A stretch of DNA of 64,000 nucleotides from Haliclystus octoradiatus (lineage: Eukaryota; Cnidaria; Staurozoa; Stauromedusae; Haliclystidae): NCBI GenBank assembly GCA_916610825.1, contig OU744454.1, forward strand, positions 459,001 through 523,000. The letters run 5' to 3'. The notes under the pieces were generated by a model. The model saw only the letters and a list, made by a program, of their open reading frames with translations, searched no databases and had not been told where the DNA came from. The translations under genes were made by a program, and so were the position numbers. Numbering within the stretch: position 1 is the first letter of the stretch; every line of letters starts with the position of its first letter. Positions 1 through 39,000 of this stretch are shown one piece after another.

Positions 1-1828
1 AATGACAGGAAACCACACTACGTAAATATTTATTTTCAATATGAATTCAGTACAAACACTTGGTATGCGATACTGAGCGCCATTATGATTCATGGTATTA
101 GAATTGTTCTGTAGATGCCAGAGTTGAAACACTTGTCGTATGCAGTTATAATTTAATTAGTAGAGCAGTCACACTGATTATGAATTAATGTACAATGTGT
201 CAATAATTAAGTGTAACCATTCAAATAGACTAGCTTAAGTCCTGCTTTCTTTTTGCTGACTCATTTTCAAGATTGGAAAACACATCTAACTACGATAGCT
301 GTGCAATAATTAAATGCTTCCCTGCTACAAGGGGTGGAACCAGATAGGGGCAGGAGGTAAACGTCCTCTGTCAGGGTTTACACCTTATTCTGATCATGTA
401 AAGTGGTGTAAATGAGTATTAATCAAGCAATTGTTAGCTGTTTCAAAACTATATATGTACAACATCAACCTGATATATCGACTTCTTCCATGTTGAAGTG
501 TATAGTTGCCAAGCAACCATTACATGGACGCTTTCACCCATGCTTGACTTACTTTCGTGAGAAAATCATCAATCGACAAAAGGGTTTATGACGTGTTGAG
601 TCTGCTCGCGTTTCAACGGCGATCATCGCTTCACGTTGATTTTGTTCCCTTTAGCAGTCTTTGGCCCCACCAAAGAAAGGGTCTGTCAACAACAATGACG
701 TCATACTTGACGAATAGTATGCTATGCTTGGTCTGCTGTTATTAATCTGTTGGGCATTATTGCTGGACATCCGTTTTTGTGGGCCACTATCATCGCGTTG
801 GTCCCTGGAATCATTTGAATGCAGTATTATCTATTGTTGATGTTTGTCTAATTTATATATTTCTCATAAAATCTTTGTTTCACTTACCTCATCTAGCTTA
901 GATTTTGTTGTTTTTATCTGACTTCGTTTTATGTGATGCCATTGAAAAAGTATTAGCAGAAAATAATTGAAGTGAAATTGACATATAGCTGTGATATTGT
1001 TCGCTCTGTTTCAAATCGATGACTTTGCCTCAGTTTGCTTTCGTGTGTCGACAGTGTGTGAAAAGAAACAAACTAAGCCAATGTTACAAATTTGTAAGAT
1101 TTAATAATTTAAAACTTGATAATTAACTTTAATCCGGGCTTTAATCATGAAACTTGATGTAATGACATTACCTTGGCATAAAGCTATCACTGAGTCGTGA
1201 AGTACCATCCAGTGACGTCATAACCTGCCCTCTTTTCCCTGGCCCATTTTCCTATTGTTTGGCGGTGTTTGCAAATGAGTGATTGTGCCGACTGGAAAAC
1301 ACTTTTTTTAACTCGCTGCATCTTACCCAGTGGAGATTCATGACTTGTTATTGATATTAGAAGATCACCGTATACCTGGATGTATTATAAATATACTGAA
1401 TAAAGGTTGTTATTATATTATTTAATACTAAGTGGATGGTTTAAGTTTATATACAGGCATTTTGCGTGCTTCGCTTGGAGATCTTTCCGGGAAAGAAGAA
1501 GGCTGACATTTCCCTATTTGAAAATCACCGTGTTTTCACTTCAGTATTTGATGGTTATCTTTTAAACTGTATTCTACGGTGGTCTTTATGGTATTTAAGA
1601 AGGATAATATATTAAGAGAAGGTGTTGTTGTTTTGTTTTGCTAATTTAAAAAAATCCTTTCATTATATTTTTAAACGGCGAAATGATAGTGAATTTCATC
1701 GCCGCTGTTGAAGTGAACCCATCAGCACTTCCTCTTGCAGTCGTATTTGACGACAGAGAGCGTGCTGATCCCAAGGAGAGTTTTGCCTCACTCCAATGTG
1801 TCTATGTTGTTTTTAAATTTGATGTTAG
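1..1828. other. Upstream intron or flank, no coding exon recognised
   Basis: I find no supported exon here. The first recognisable coding exon downstream encodes the last strand of a PDZ domain, so the earlier PDZ exons must lie to the left, and this stretch is most simply the intron before that exon. I looked for the conserved PDZ segment with the GDRI-type motif in this interval and did not find it. A short open frame at 557-745 has no recognisable protein features. Confidence 0.5.
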
Positions 1829-20219
<18,391 letters not shown>

Positions 20220-21282
20220 TGGCATGGCTTTTGCATGAATGATGTCTACTGGTCTTTTTTTACTCTTTGATAATAATTGTCGATTGGCGTGGCGGCATCT
20301 ATTTGTACAGATACACTATATGCTATTGGTGTTACATTCTGGATTTAGTAAACTAATTGAATTGAAAGAAAGATAGATAGAGAGAGATATGCACACTTAA
20401 AGCTGATTGACTGATTGTTATTTTGATTCCATGGTTACTGTTTCTATAGTTACTCATTAATGATAGCAGTCAATGCACCATAGTATTTATTTAAAGTTGT
20501 AAATGGTCACTGTGCTGCTGGAGTACCCAATAATTATTTCGTTTTATTCAATAGACGGACGGATGGACTCTGCTCTGTAATGACAACAGACTGTTTTGTA
20601 ATGTAATGTAAACCTGTAGGTTTTGTTGTTTTGTCCAAATTTAGCTAATTTAGTAGTTTATATTGTGCTAATCAAATTTCATCAAATTTCAAGAAGAATT
20701 TTCAAACGATTTTGTTGTTGCTATTGATTACTGGTGTCCCTGTTCTCATCCCTGCTATATAGTATCCTAGATTTGCAGGAAAACTTGATACTTAGCATAT
20801 CATTTCGGAATCAGGGCTCTGGAAGTAAGGGGTAGTCTGCAAAAATACTTTGCATCAAATCTTCACATTTCAAATTCCTATATATTATAATACAATGTCT
20901 TGCAACTGTGAATTACATATTATTGCCAAACAAAGGACTTCAATCACAAAAAATAGTTTCCCGTAATTTAGAACATAATTTTAGAGACAATTTTGATTCA
21001 AGACAATCTCCTCTGAAGGGCAGTAAATACCTACATCTGTAGCCTGCTCACAGAGTCACAGTCAAAATGTAAATTTGGTAAACAGTCTATTGTTCACGGA
21101 GTTTACATTTTGACAATAGGTCTGCGAGCAGGCTACTGCATCTGTTGAATCTGAATTTGAATAATCCGAATGATGAAAGCAAGATTGGCAGATAATGGAT
21201 TTGCTATTTTGTTGTGGCGGCATAAAGATAAAGTGAGGCTGTTTTCAGCAAGAGGCTGAGCTGCACCGCGCTTTCAACCAAC
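20220..21282. other. RhoGEF 3' flank and U2AF1 upstream region
   Basis: Intergenic stretch between two genes on the same strand. It holds the RhoGEF 3' untranslated region, the small inverted-repeat element at 21039-21135, and the U2AF1 5' leader. A T-rich tract ending in CAG lies about 30 bases before the U2AF1 start and could be a splice acceptor of a 5' leader intron; this is inference. Confidence 0.5.
21039..21135. mobile_element. About 97-bp MITE with GTAGCCTGCTC ends
   Basis: The left end GTAGCCTGCTCACAGAG and right end CTGCGAGCAGGCTAC are inverted repeats, and the interior also pairs (AAAATGTAAA with TTTACATTTT). The direct repeat CATCTGT flanks it a few bases out on each side. It is a short non-autonomous element of unknown superfamily. 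Confidence 0.75.
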
Positions 21283-28922
<7,640 letters not shown>

Positions 28923-29201
28923 TCCATGGTTTTCTATAGTTACTTGTTTATTTGTTTGCAGTTCTTAGTTACTGCCATCTGATACCAACTGTAAAAACTC
29001 ACTGTTTAAGTAGCTTCTTATTTTGTATTTTAATTTGTTCGTGAAGTGTCGACTGGAGAATGTCGTCACATAGACAAATTATACTCTGAAATGTACTTGA
29101 AGGGTTTATTAAAATATTATATCAATAGCTCCTAATGCTACTTTTGTTTACATCGATCTCCATAAGAAGTGTGCAAGCCTGTCTTTGAACACAAGTGAAT
29201 G
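28923..29201. promoter_or_regulatory. Convergent 3' ends with overlapping polyadenylation signals
   Basis: U2AF1 and the ketohexokinase gene converge with 279 bp between their stop codons. At 29105-29113 the sequence TTTATTAAA contains ATTAAA on the plus strand (29108-29113) and AATAAA on the minus strand (29105-29110). Use of these signals by the two genes is inference. Confidence 0.6.
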
Positions 29202-30137
29202 CTATAGTGCCTTTGGATAGAGTAAATTCTTCAGCCCTTGTTGTGTGCATTTCTTAGATGCAAGCCAGCAACCGAACTTAATAGCATCGCTCAAATCTTT
29301 TCCTCTGAGTAATGCCGAAACGACTCCTGCAACGAGGGTATCACCGGCAGCTAGAGTATCAACAACACTTTCAATGTTGGAAGCGTCGGCATGGTAATGG
29401 TTGCCATTAGAGTCTATGGCATCGCAGCCGTCTTCAGCCCAAGGACATATGAGAATGCTATGGGAATCAATTGAGTCAAGCTCATGTTTAAAATTGATGA
29501 CGGTATCCTTTGCATTTGCAAAACCAAACAGCCTGGCCACATCTTTACTGATGAAAACCACATCAGCATAGCTTAATACCGCTGTTGCGATTTCCTTTGA
29601 AACCGAGCGAGGCTTTTCAAGCTCAAAAGAAAGCTGAAGATTACAATGTGAGGTGTCAGATCGGAAGTTGGATGCTGACTCTAACATACGCAATACATCA
29701 GGATAACCTCTTCCCTCAAAATGAAGCCAAGTATACTCATTCAGATTTATTTCTTGGAAGTCTTTGTAAGCAAGCTCAGATAAACCATTGCGACAATGAA
29801 CAATTGTTCTTGATCCGGTCTGTTTGCTGACGATGCAAGTTGATGTAGGACAACCCTGATCACTTGATACCGAGCAATTGTGACAATCAATGCCTGCCTC
29901 ATTTAATTGATCTAAAACAAATCTCCCTGAGGCATCTTTAATGCCAATTGTACTCATCAAAGAGCATTTGACATCAAGCTGAGTAAGAACATCAACAGAG
30001 TTACACGCATTGCCACCTTTCTGCCAAAGTTGTTGGCTTACTCTTGTATCACTGTCTTCAGCTGGATAGAAATTGCAAAAGTTGATTATATCTAAGCAAG
30101 TGGCACCAACCACAAGCACTGTAGGCTTCGTTGACAT
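29202..30137 (-). CDS. KHK: Ketohexokinase (fructokinase), single exon, 311 aa
   Basis: A PfkB-family sugar kinase that phosphorylates fructose at C1 in the cytosol, the entry step of fructose breakdown. The whole protein is one exon. Residues 1-50 match vertebrate KHK in the substrate-binding region (DxIxFCNFYPAEDSDTR; KGGNACNS at 40-47). EKPR is at 174-177, FISKDVARLFGF at 195-206, and ATP-site CPWAEDGCDA near 231-240. The catalytic motif DTLAAGDT is at 260-267, with D266 the likely base; relatives have G where A264 sits. Vertebrate KHK is 298 residues. The protein is intact. Immediately upstream of the ATG is a pyrimidine-poor CTTCACAG, so a 5' leader intron or trans-splice acceptor is possible. 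A general ribokinase-like role cannot be fully excluded, but similarity runs the full length. Confidence 0.93.
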   Translation of the reverse strand: MSTKPTVLVVGATCLDIINFCNFYPAEDSDTRVSQQLWQKGGNACNSVDVLTQLDVKCSLMSTIGIKDASGRFVLDQLNEAGIDCHNCSVSSDQGCPTSTCIVSKQTGSRTIVHCRNGLSELAYKDFQEINLNEYTWLHFEGRGYPDVLRMLESASNFRSDTSHCNLQLSFELEKPRSVSKEIATAVLSYADVVFISKDVARLFGFANAKDTVINFKHELDSIDSHSILICPWAEDGCDAIDSNGNHYHADASNIESVVDTLAAGDTLVAGVVSALLRGKDLSDAIKFGCWLASKKCTQQGLKNLLYPKAL

Positions 30138-33065
30138 TCCTGTGAAGACTTTTGTTGAAATTTTAATTGCACAGATTTTGAATAGTCAATATTAGTCTTC
30201 ATTTCCAGCGCTTTGATGATTTTCCCTATGATCTCTTTTGTTTTCAAAGCTAAATTTGTCAACTCACAGTAACTGCTGGCTTTTAATACAATTAAGGAAT
30301 AAGGACTGAACGTACTGTATTCAATTTACAAACTCAAAATTTCAGATCATCATCACATCTTGCCGCCATTTTTCAAACCAAAATATATTGAAAGTGGTGC
30401 ATTTCGTTCGCAAGAAATAGAGGCTTCTGTTCATTCAGTCTTCTCCACGTCTCTCTCAGCTCACTCATAACATAATGGGTGCCAAACAACAGGCATTGAA
30501 AGTATAGTGGTTCTTAGCTAACTAATGCACTGCTGGCAATAAAGTTTTACATCACCCAGTAATTAATAATCCATTATGGTTTCTTCAAAGGTTAGTAAAT
30601 ATACTTATTTTTGCAAGGTCAGTAACTTTGCCCAGCTGCCAGCTAAACTGAAATCAACAGATATTCTCAGATGTAGATGTATATAGCCTAATAATGATGG
30701 ATTTACATCAAGATGTCAAGATGTGGTTTGAAATTCTCTCCGTTGAGTGCACGACCTACCAATACTATAATGTTTTCTTTAATAGGGACACGGCATATGG
30801 ATGGCCCACACCAGTTTGTGTCTGCTCATAGTCACAGCATTAATACATGAAGTCAAGCCATCAAAATCAAAACATGTCAGAATAAATATTGATGCAAAAT
30901 GGAGGAACACTCCTTTGATATCAGAAGCAAGGTAAAGTAAGACACTGTGTAGACATGCTAAGGCAAGCACAAATGCTGAGCCTGTCTCTTTTCAGCTGGT
31001 GATCCTGCTGATGTTTTTTTTTTATGGAGAATGGTACAGTAGTTTTTGATTTAATTTATTTGTCATAAACAATGACTGGCAAATACAGGGAGTATACCAC
31101 TACAGTAACTTCACTTGTATACAGCCATTTACAGAAGAAGAAAATAAAAATTAAAATAAAGCTATTTTAAATACATCAGATGATGAGCAGTAATTACGAT
31201 TATAGTTAACGAAATAATTTACAATTAGAAGATAAATCTAATTTGTGCAGTGATGTCTTGAACCCATGGACTGTTTTGGAATTGACGACAGACTCTGGTA
31301 AAGAATTCCACCAAGGGATCACTCTATTAGAAAATATATGTTTGGAACTGTTCAACCTGCCTTTCTGCAGTGAATACAGTTTAAATGAATGTCCACGCAT
31401 GGAATATTTAGTTACAGCATATTTACAATTAATTGATGAAAGGGATAAATCTACTAGATTGTGTGTTATTTTGAACATCCTTATCAAATCTGACTTCATG
31501 CGCCTTGATTCTAATGACTCGAGATTGAGGTGATGCAGACGGTCGTTGTAATTATTAAAAAATATATTAGCTGTTTTACAAACAAATCTTGAAAAATGAC
31601 GTTGAACTTTCTCAAGAGCTTCTATGTCTTTTAGTGAACAAGGGTTCCATATGGGGGAACATGTTTCTAAAATAGGTCGTACGTAAGTTGTAAATGAGTT
31701 GACAAGCAGATGCGGATCTCTCGATGTATAACTTTTCATAATCAAATATGAACGAGAATATGCCTTTGATGATAACATGGAACACTGGACAGAAGACTTG
31801 AGATCACCAGTAATAATAACACCAAGGTATTTTATCTTGTTAACAATTGGCAGAGTTCATTGGTTTAGTTTGTATATGTGTTGGAATTGATTATTTGATT
31901 TGTTCGTTGTGAAAACTGAACAAACTAGTTGAATTGTTGTAGTCTCTTTAGGGGCATTTGTTACAGGGGACTCGGGATAAAGTTAAACTCCTGTTCTCCA
32001 ATTAAAAAACATTTCATTTTTAAATCTATCTAAAATTGAAAGATTAAATATTATTTATTATCCATACTGTTTTCTACCCAAAGTTCAGTTAGGTAAAACT
32101 ATACATATGATATAAGAGACTCCAATATTACCAAGTTTAGAAATAAAAAAAAATTTTCACATTTTGGTAAAAAATGTAAACAACACAGACCGCGGGATTT
32201 TCAATGAACACGTGGGAAATTAATACGACAAATTATATCCCTGTTTGCTAAGGTTGCTGACACATTTACAACAGTGGATACTATTTCAAATTTACGGTTT
32301 TACTTTTATTTATTACTTTCAAATCAATTCACATAGAAAGAAAAGCTGGTATCATTGACATAAAATAATGGCGACAACACAGAGTAATCATGGAAACTCG
32401 TTACAAAATGAAAGTTCAATAAAATGTGTCAGGCTAAATATATCAAATCATTCTTTCAATTTTCAAAATAATTGCGCATCAGAGCGTAAGAAGTTTTGCA
32501 ACAATGCAGAACATATCAACATATCAACACGGATCATCGCAAACACCAATAGGCCTACAGCAACAATGTCTTTTGATTGTATATCACCAGAATTTCATTT
32601 ATTCATAATTTCTCGTTGAAACAAATGAAGAAAGCAATAATTAACACTTAATGAATACTTTGTAGGGTTGAAAACTTGAATATGTACGATTGTACGTACA
32701 TACTACGTAATGTATTAATTATTATAATGTATAAGATTTTTTCAGTGAATTTCAATGATGAAGTAGCCTTGCGCTTGCCAAAGATCAGGATCAATCGTCG
32801 TCTTTATCGCCGATTAATTTAAGCTTTCTCCGTTTTAATAAAACTGAAATCAAATGAGTGCAGTTTTGGCACACTGAGTTGTTGAAGGTTTGCCTTGCTT
32901 GTGTGTATGTATTTACGTGTGATCTCAAATGTAGACCTCACTTTAAAAGTAGATTTATTCGGTGTTGACGATAGCCAATGTTTAAAGCCAATGCATAATT
33001 AAAAGCATTTACAAATGGGACGTTTTTGTATTAAATTGTTTGAATAACTTTTTTGTATATTTTAG
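30138..33065. other. Spacer between KHK and UGGT, divergent promoters expected
   Basis: KHK (minus) and UGGT (plus) diverge here. It should hold both promoters and the missing first UGGT exon(s) with the signal peptide, which I could not locate. It also holds the LINE remnant at 31030-31930. An open frame at 32368-32619 lacks a hydrophobic leader and any recognisable domain. Confidence 0.5.
31030..31930 (-). mobile_element. 5'-truncated LINE, reverse transcriptase C-terminal part
   Basis: The minus-strand frame at 31206-31778 (190 residues) reads through the thumb and C-terminal region typical of CR1/Jockey-clade elements: TYVRPILETCSPIWNPC, ALEKVQRHFSRFVC, WWNSLPESVVNSKTV. Upstream on the same strand KYLGVIITGDLKSS, the conserved K-Y-L-G-V block, follows in the same direction but the region beyond it is degraded by stops. 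A copy of the same 3' end lies at 3060-3400. It is a dead fragment; the family is inferred from motifs. Confidence 0.85.
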
Positions 33066-36000
33066 TGAATTTATTGCCGCTGCAAAAGATGAAACATTCT
33101 TTTGGCATTTCTGTCAACAATCAGCCGTTGTTAATACCTACGAGACTGGGAAAGGTAATATTTATCGTATGTAGCAAATATGCATTTCACAGGGGCTCAT
33201 TAGGGAAGATGGGGGGCATTCCATCCCATAAACAAAAATATTCTGCAAGTTATGAATACCATGGCAACAATTAACAATTCGCTAGGAGCAGTCACGCGAT
33301 CAATGTCTACACACAGCGGGATGCTACTGGTAAGCACCAAACACTTCCAGTACAAATTATTGATAATGCTAATCCCATGTTTCACTTAACTGAAAATTAT
33401 TTCCTTATTTTGAGGCTAGAATCATAATATATAAAAAATTAAACATTGTGTAGCATCTTCTTTCCATGTCTATTTTGTTTGCATTTGAACTAAGAAGGGT
33501 TTGACCACAAAATTACTGTCCTTGATTCATCGCTTCAACACCTCCATTGTGCCTGACCAATCAAATTTGAATTAATAAAGTTTATTTTTTTATTTAACAA
33601 ATTATTGATCTTTTGGAAAAGTTTGATAGACTGAGATGAAAATTGATTGATTAATACCTATAATTGACTATTCTTTAATTAACATTAATTATTTTTATTT
33701 TTCCAGAGCAATATGAATTCCTTATAGATGTGGTGTCAGGATTTCTATCAAATTTAGAAGTTGATTTATTAAAGTTTTCATTATCAACCAGAAAGTATTC
33801 ACCCAAGATAGCCTCATACCATCAGGTGAAATAATCAATTGCTATTGCAGGTTTCATTCAGGGCTAGTTATTATGAACAATAAAAATCACTTCAACTTCT
33901 TGATGGAAAATGTTAAGCTTGAAACTTACATGGATGAAAGTTTCGACTGTTTTTGTATAAAAATCATTATTGAATTAACTTTCCTTCTTTCCTTTGTGTT
34001 GTTGTCGGAGATCATCACACTTATGTCACTGTTGACTTAATCACACACAATAAAATGAAAAATAGATCTTTTTCAATCACAAATAAAAACGGCTGGAAAA
34101 AATAGCATAATTTATCAAATCCACCTCAAGGAATGGAACTGCATTCCGGATTCTTTCTCATGCAGCTAATCAGTTGTGTTTTATAATTATCATGTTTTAT
34201 TATTAGTTATAGCTATATTTACCATATTTACATTATGTATTTATATTATTTAATTATTATGAGGCCCCACTGAAAATCACGTATGTTAATGGGCCCCCCT
34301 ATTCAACGAATAAATTTCATTCAGTCACTCAATTAATGTTAATAAGCTAGCGTAATTAATATAGCGATGGTGTCACTGTTTACACGGTGTGATAATTGAT
34401 AATTTTATTTTGTTCAGATTGCTTTGACTCACAATCCACCGAAAGAGTGTTCATCGTTTGTTCTTATCAATGAAACTGTTGTCTGTTCACAAGATGAAGT
34501 TGTTATGATTTTCAAGAAAGCCAATTCAATGTAAGACCATCACTCATGTCATAACTTATTATAGTATCCAATGGACGAGTCTAAGTTCTATTAAATAATA
34601 TTTTGGTGAATTGTTGTTCAACACTTTTCTGTTAAATTCAAATGTATCTCTAGCATTCTGAAATTGATTAATTACTTTTATTGATTTGTTTTGTTTTGTG
34701 TTTGCTTCAGGAATGTTCCAATCATCTATCCTTTTGACCATATATATCCTGACCCTCTCCTGCACACATACAATAATTCATTAGTTCTCTACGCTGATCT
34801 TCATTCCGATGACTTTTTAAGTTGGCATTCATTTCTATCAAAATACTCAAAAGGAAACGGATTCAAATATATTTTCAGACATTACATCACGGTAATCTAA
34901 CATCTGCAAATGATTATAATGTCTTCTGTAACCTGCAAACATCATCATCATCATTACCAAATTATGCAACCTGCAGACATAAAAACATGAAAACATATAT
35001 TTTGCTTATTTCTTAGTCTGTTGGTAAAAAGATTGCATTATCCGGCTATGGGGTTGAATTGGCTGTTAAAAGTACAGAATACACTGCTGTTGATGATCAA
35101 AAGGCAGCGCAAGGAGGCGGCGCAAACAACACTGTGCATGCAGAAGAGAGTGATGATGATGTCGATGGATTTGTTTTCAGCACGCTCAGGTTAGGATCTT
35201 ATAATGTATTCATTTATTTGCTCTTTTCTGATATATCTTACACACACACATTATTGTTTAAATCAATAGAAAACGCTACCCTGAGCTAGACACTGAATTG
35301 ACACATTTTTACTCATACTTGAAAGAAAGCACCAAAGAATTAGCACCGATGAAAGCATGGCAATTACAAGGTTAGTGCTGTTGTTACTGTTGGCAACTGT
35401 AATGATATGCTTGAACTGTAAGCCACATTGCTTTGTTTCAGAGTTGAGCTTACAAGCTGCACAACGAATTGTAAGTAGCACACGTCAAGATGCACTCAAG
35501 ACGTTGAGGGAGTTGAGTCAGAACTTTCCTCTTCTAGCCAGGTAAGCAATTGATCTGATATTTTTAATTTTATTTTATTTTCAATTTATTTGTATTAGAT
35601 GCACATGTGTATGTAGGTCTTCACTCAGTTCAAATTGTTTTTATCTTGAATGTGTTACTACAGGTCACTATCAAAGACACAAGTGGACAGTAAATTAAAG
35701 AGTGAAATTAAGCAGAACCAGGAGGTAACTTTTTTACTTTTATATTACATGTTTTATAAAGAGAATATAACAAATGTAAGGAGCGTCTTGAAATTTGTTT
35801 CAGGTGTTTGAGCGTCAAGATATTCAAGCGGGAGATTCAGCTCTCTTCATTAATGGATTGAAATTGTCTCTTGGGGGCTTAGAACCATTCACGTATGTTG
35901 ATCAACAGCCATCTGTCCATGTAGATATAGTCTTTCAAATGTAGAATTAGTTTCAATAATTACCTGTGTTTACCTGTCTCTATTATGTAATCATTATTAT

Positions 36001-39000
36001 TAGTATTGACAAATAAATCAAATCGAAAATATATGTCACCCTTTCAATGTCTAAGATAGTATTTACATTGAATCATCCCTATTTACAAAGGCCACCTGTC
36101 TATAATGGTCAATTTATATACAGAACCTTTTGTAGCTGACAGTTATATAGGTTTCACTGCAGTGTATTGAATTACAACCTCCTGTCTGTGTAGGTTGATA
36201 GATACTCTCAGATCTGAGGCTGCCTCTCTTGAAAAGATGGACCAACTTGGCCTTGAGGTAAATATCCATACATTTAACCAACTAGTATCCATCCACTACT
36301 GGGGCTTGGGGCCACCAAGTTACGCCAATCACACTCAGGGGCAGGGACTATTATATAATCTCACCCACACTTTTTTATCCTCGTTTTAGGGAAAGGCATT
36401 GGGTCAACTTTTATCATTGAATTTGAAAAGCGAAAGTGATGAACTTTCCGTTGACATGAGATCGTCTGCTGTCATGGTAACTATCAATGATAACCTATCT
36501 CAATAGATCTAATTTGGAATCTCATGTTGCTTAAATCTTTGATTCTATTGTTTAGTGGCTTAATGATCTTGAAAAAGACTCGCAATATTCTTACTGGCCA
36601 ACAGATCTCAACCAGGTAATTGACATGCATTTCTTTCATTTGTATTTATTTATCTCAAATTACATAAAACGTAGAATTGAATGTCTTTGAAATTCTTAGA
36701 TGCTGCGACCAACCTTCCCTGGGATGTTGCGTTACGTTGCCAGAAACATTTTCAACATTGTAAGTAGAACAAATCCTGTGTTACAAATGTTTGTCAAATG
36801 ACTTGGTGTCCCCGTTTAAATCTGAGTCTAAAACATCTTATATCTTAGTATCCTATAGTCAAACCTGTTAGGTTATAGCAGTTACATGTCTATACAGTAG
36901 GATGAATCTGAGGCTGTAATGTAAGTGACATTACATATATTAGTGGTCACTCTTGAAATGTCTAAAATAGTATATTTTCTGTTGAGTCAAACATGTCTAT
37001 AAAGGCCACCTTTCTATAGTGGTGAATTCACCTGGATCCTATATTTGACTGTTTTATACAGATTTTACTGTACCTTTTAATGATGTCCCATTTTACATTT
37101 GCACCACAGAAGGCATATTGAGTAAGTTTGACTGGGTGGATGTGCCATTGGTCAGACTCAAACCTTCCATGTTGATGTGTCTGTTTTGCTTTGACTAACT
37201 CCGGCAATGATGATTGTTTCTTGGCAGGTTTTCTTAGTTAATCCTTTGGAAATTTCTAGTATTAAATTGATCAAGTTTGCAGATGAACTCATTCAACAGT
37301 CTGTCCCAGCAAGGTGATTTGATTTCTTTTCTGTCTTGATGTTTACGGCATATGTCCATGTCATGCATATTCTGTTGACGGATTTTAAATCATTTGAGAT
37401 TATCTTCAATAATTTTTCGTCATCTAGATTCGGTATTGTTCTTGTTACTGATGACACTGACGAGGAAGATGGCAAGAACGACGCTGGCCTTGCAATAACT
37501 CGAGCATTCAGTTTTATCAAATCTGACAAAAGCATGAAAGATGCAGTTTCGTTCTTACTAAAGGTTAAATTTGTTTGCATAAACATCCAATTAGAATGTA
37601 TCCAATTCTACAATGTTTATGGTTTTAAATTTCCTTTGTATACGTTTTAATAGCTGTACAGAGCTGTGCCTGATGATATTCCGACTGCCAATGACGTCAT
37701 TACACAATTCAAGCGTTTGTATGGTGCAGATGAAATCAATGAGGCTCTATCAGCAGAAACAGATTATGATGATTTAAGAAAGGTTTGCGCCAAACATAGC
37801 CTATATTTATATTTATATTTGGCCAGATTTCATTTTTTTGCTCAACAAAAGTGATCAAACACCAGTTGAAATATTTTGACGTTTTCAAATTTAATAATGC
37901 CAGAAACTATGTTGCACTCATACCGGTAGCTTGAATTCGAACGCAAAATTGAAAATATGTGTTTCCAGGACAATGCCTTAAATTACAAAATTCGTTTGGA
38001 GGGTAACATGTAACATTCTCGAAACCAAAATTTGTATTCCAACATAACAACAAATAAATCGTAATTTGAAAGAAAAAGATTACATATTTCAACTTGACCT
38101 CAGTCGTGTATCTATATTTTCCTAATTGGTTAAAATGTCCATCTTGAGTTGTGATTAGATTTGATGGATAAACCATTTCTGTGAATTAAAATATGTCAAT
38201 TCATTCAATATTTATCTACATTGAAAAAAATGATATCAAAAGATCTATCGCATTCTATTCTACTTGCTGACCGCTTAAGTATCACATGTTTTGCAAATGA
38301 GAAGACAGTCAAACAATTAATCCTAAATCTAAATCTAAAATTTTGTTTTTTATGCACAGTCTCATGTACACGCTGTAACTACAAACATACTTTTATGGAC
38401 ACTTAATGGACGCTGTTTTTCTATATGTCGAGATTTTGAATTGTCATAATTAGATTTCAATACAGGTAGTCACAAAATAGTGTGTATCTAGTGGAATTCC
38501 TGAATTATATATTTGAGATATCATTCATACTGAAAGCCAGAGTGACATGCCATGCATTTATTTCGGCTCTTACATCAAATTTTTGTGTTTTTGTTAGGAT
38601 TCAAATTCCTTCTTCAAGCGCACAGGTTTCAAAACAACACCACAGGTCACTATGAACGGAATTCTATTCACAGAACTAGAGGTATGTACATCAACTCAAT
38701 TAACTCTCCGTACAAATTGTTTACTCTAAATACCTATTAATTATCAATCTTGTCTAGAGTAAAAAATGTTTAAGTGATATTATTCAAAATAGAAACTAAA
38801 CTGTGTTACGTCATAGGGATTTCAATCTGGGTAACCAACCATATGTAATGCTCAACTGCGCTTGCAAAATTTTAAGTTGTGCTTTAATTTTATTATACAT
38901 TGCTGACTGCTTTGGCGGTTTGGGTGTGCTCGCATATGCTTTGTTCTCAGACAGTTACTAATGACAGCTAATCATATTTCTATGTTTCAGATTGAAGCAA

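Noticed and set aside
557-745. 62-codon frame in the left flank, considered as a PDZ exon
   Set aside because: No PDZ motif or splice sites that join in phase to the exon at 1829.
31243-31533. 96-codon plus-strand frame
   Set aside because: Antisense shadow of the LINE reverse transcriptase fragment.
32368-32619. Frame starting MATTQSNHG as the first UGGT exon
   Set aside because: No hydrophobic signal peptide, and it ends in a stop without a convincing donor that would join in phase to the exon at 33066.
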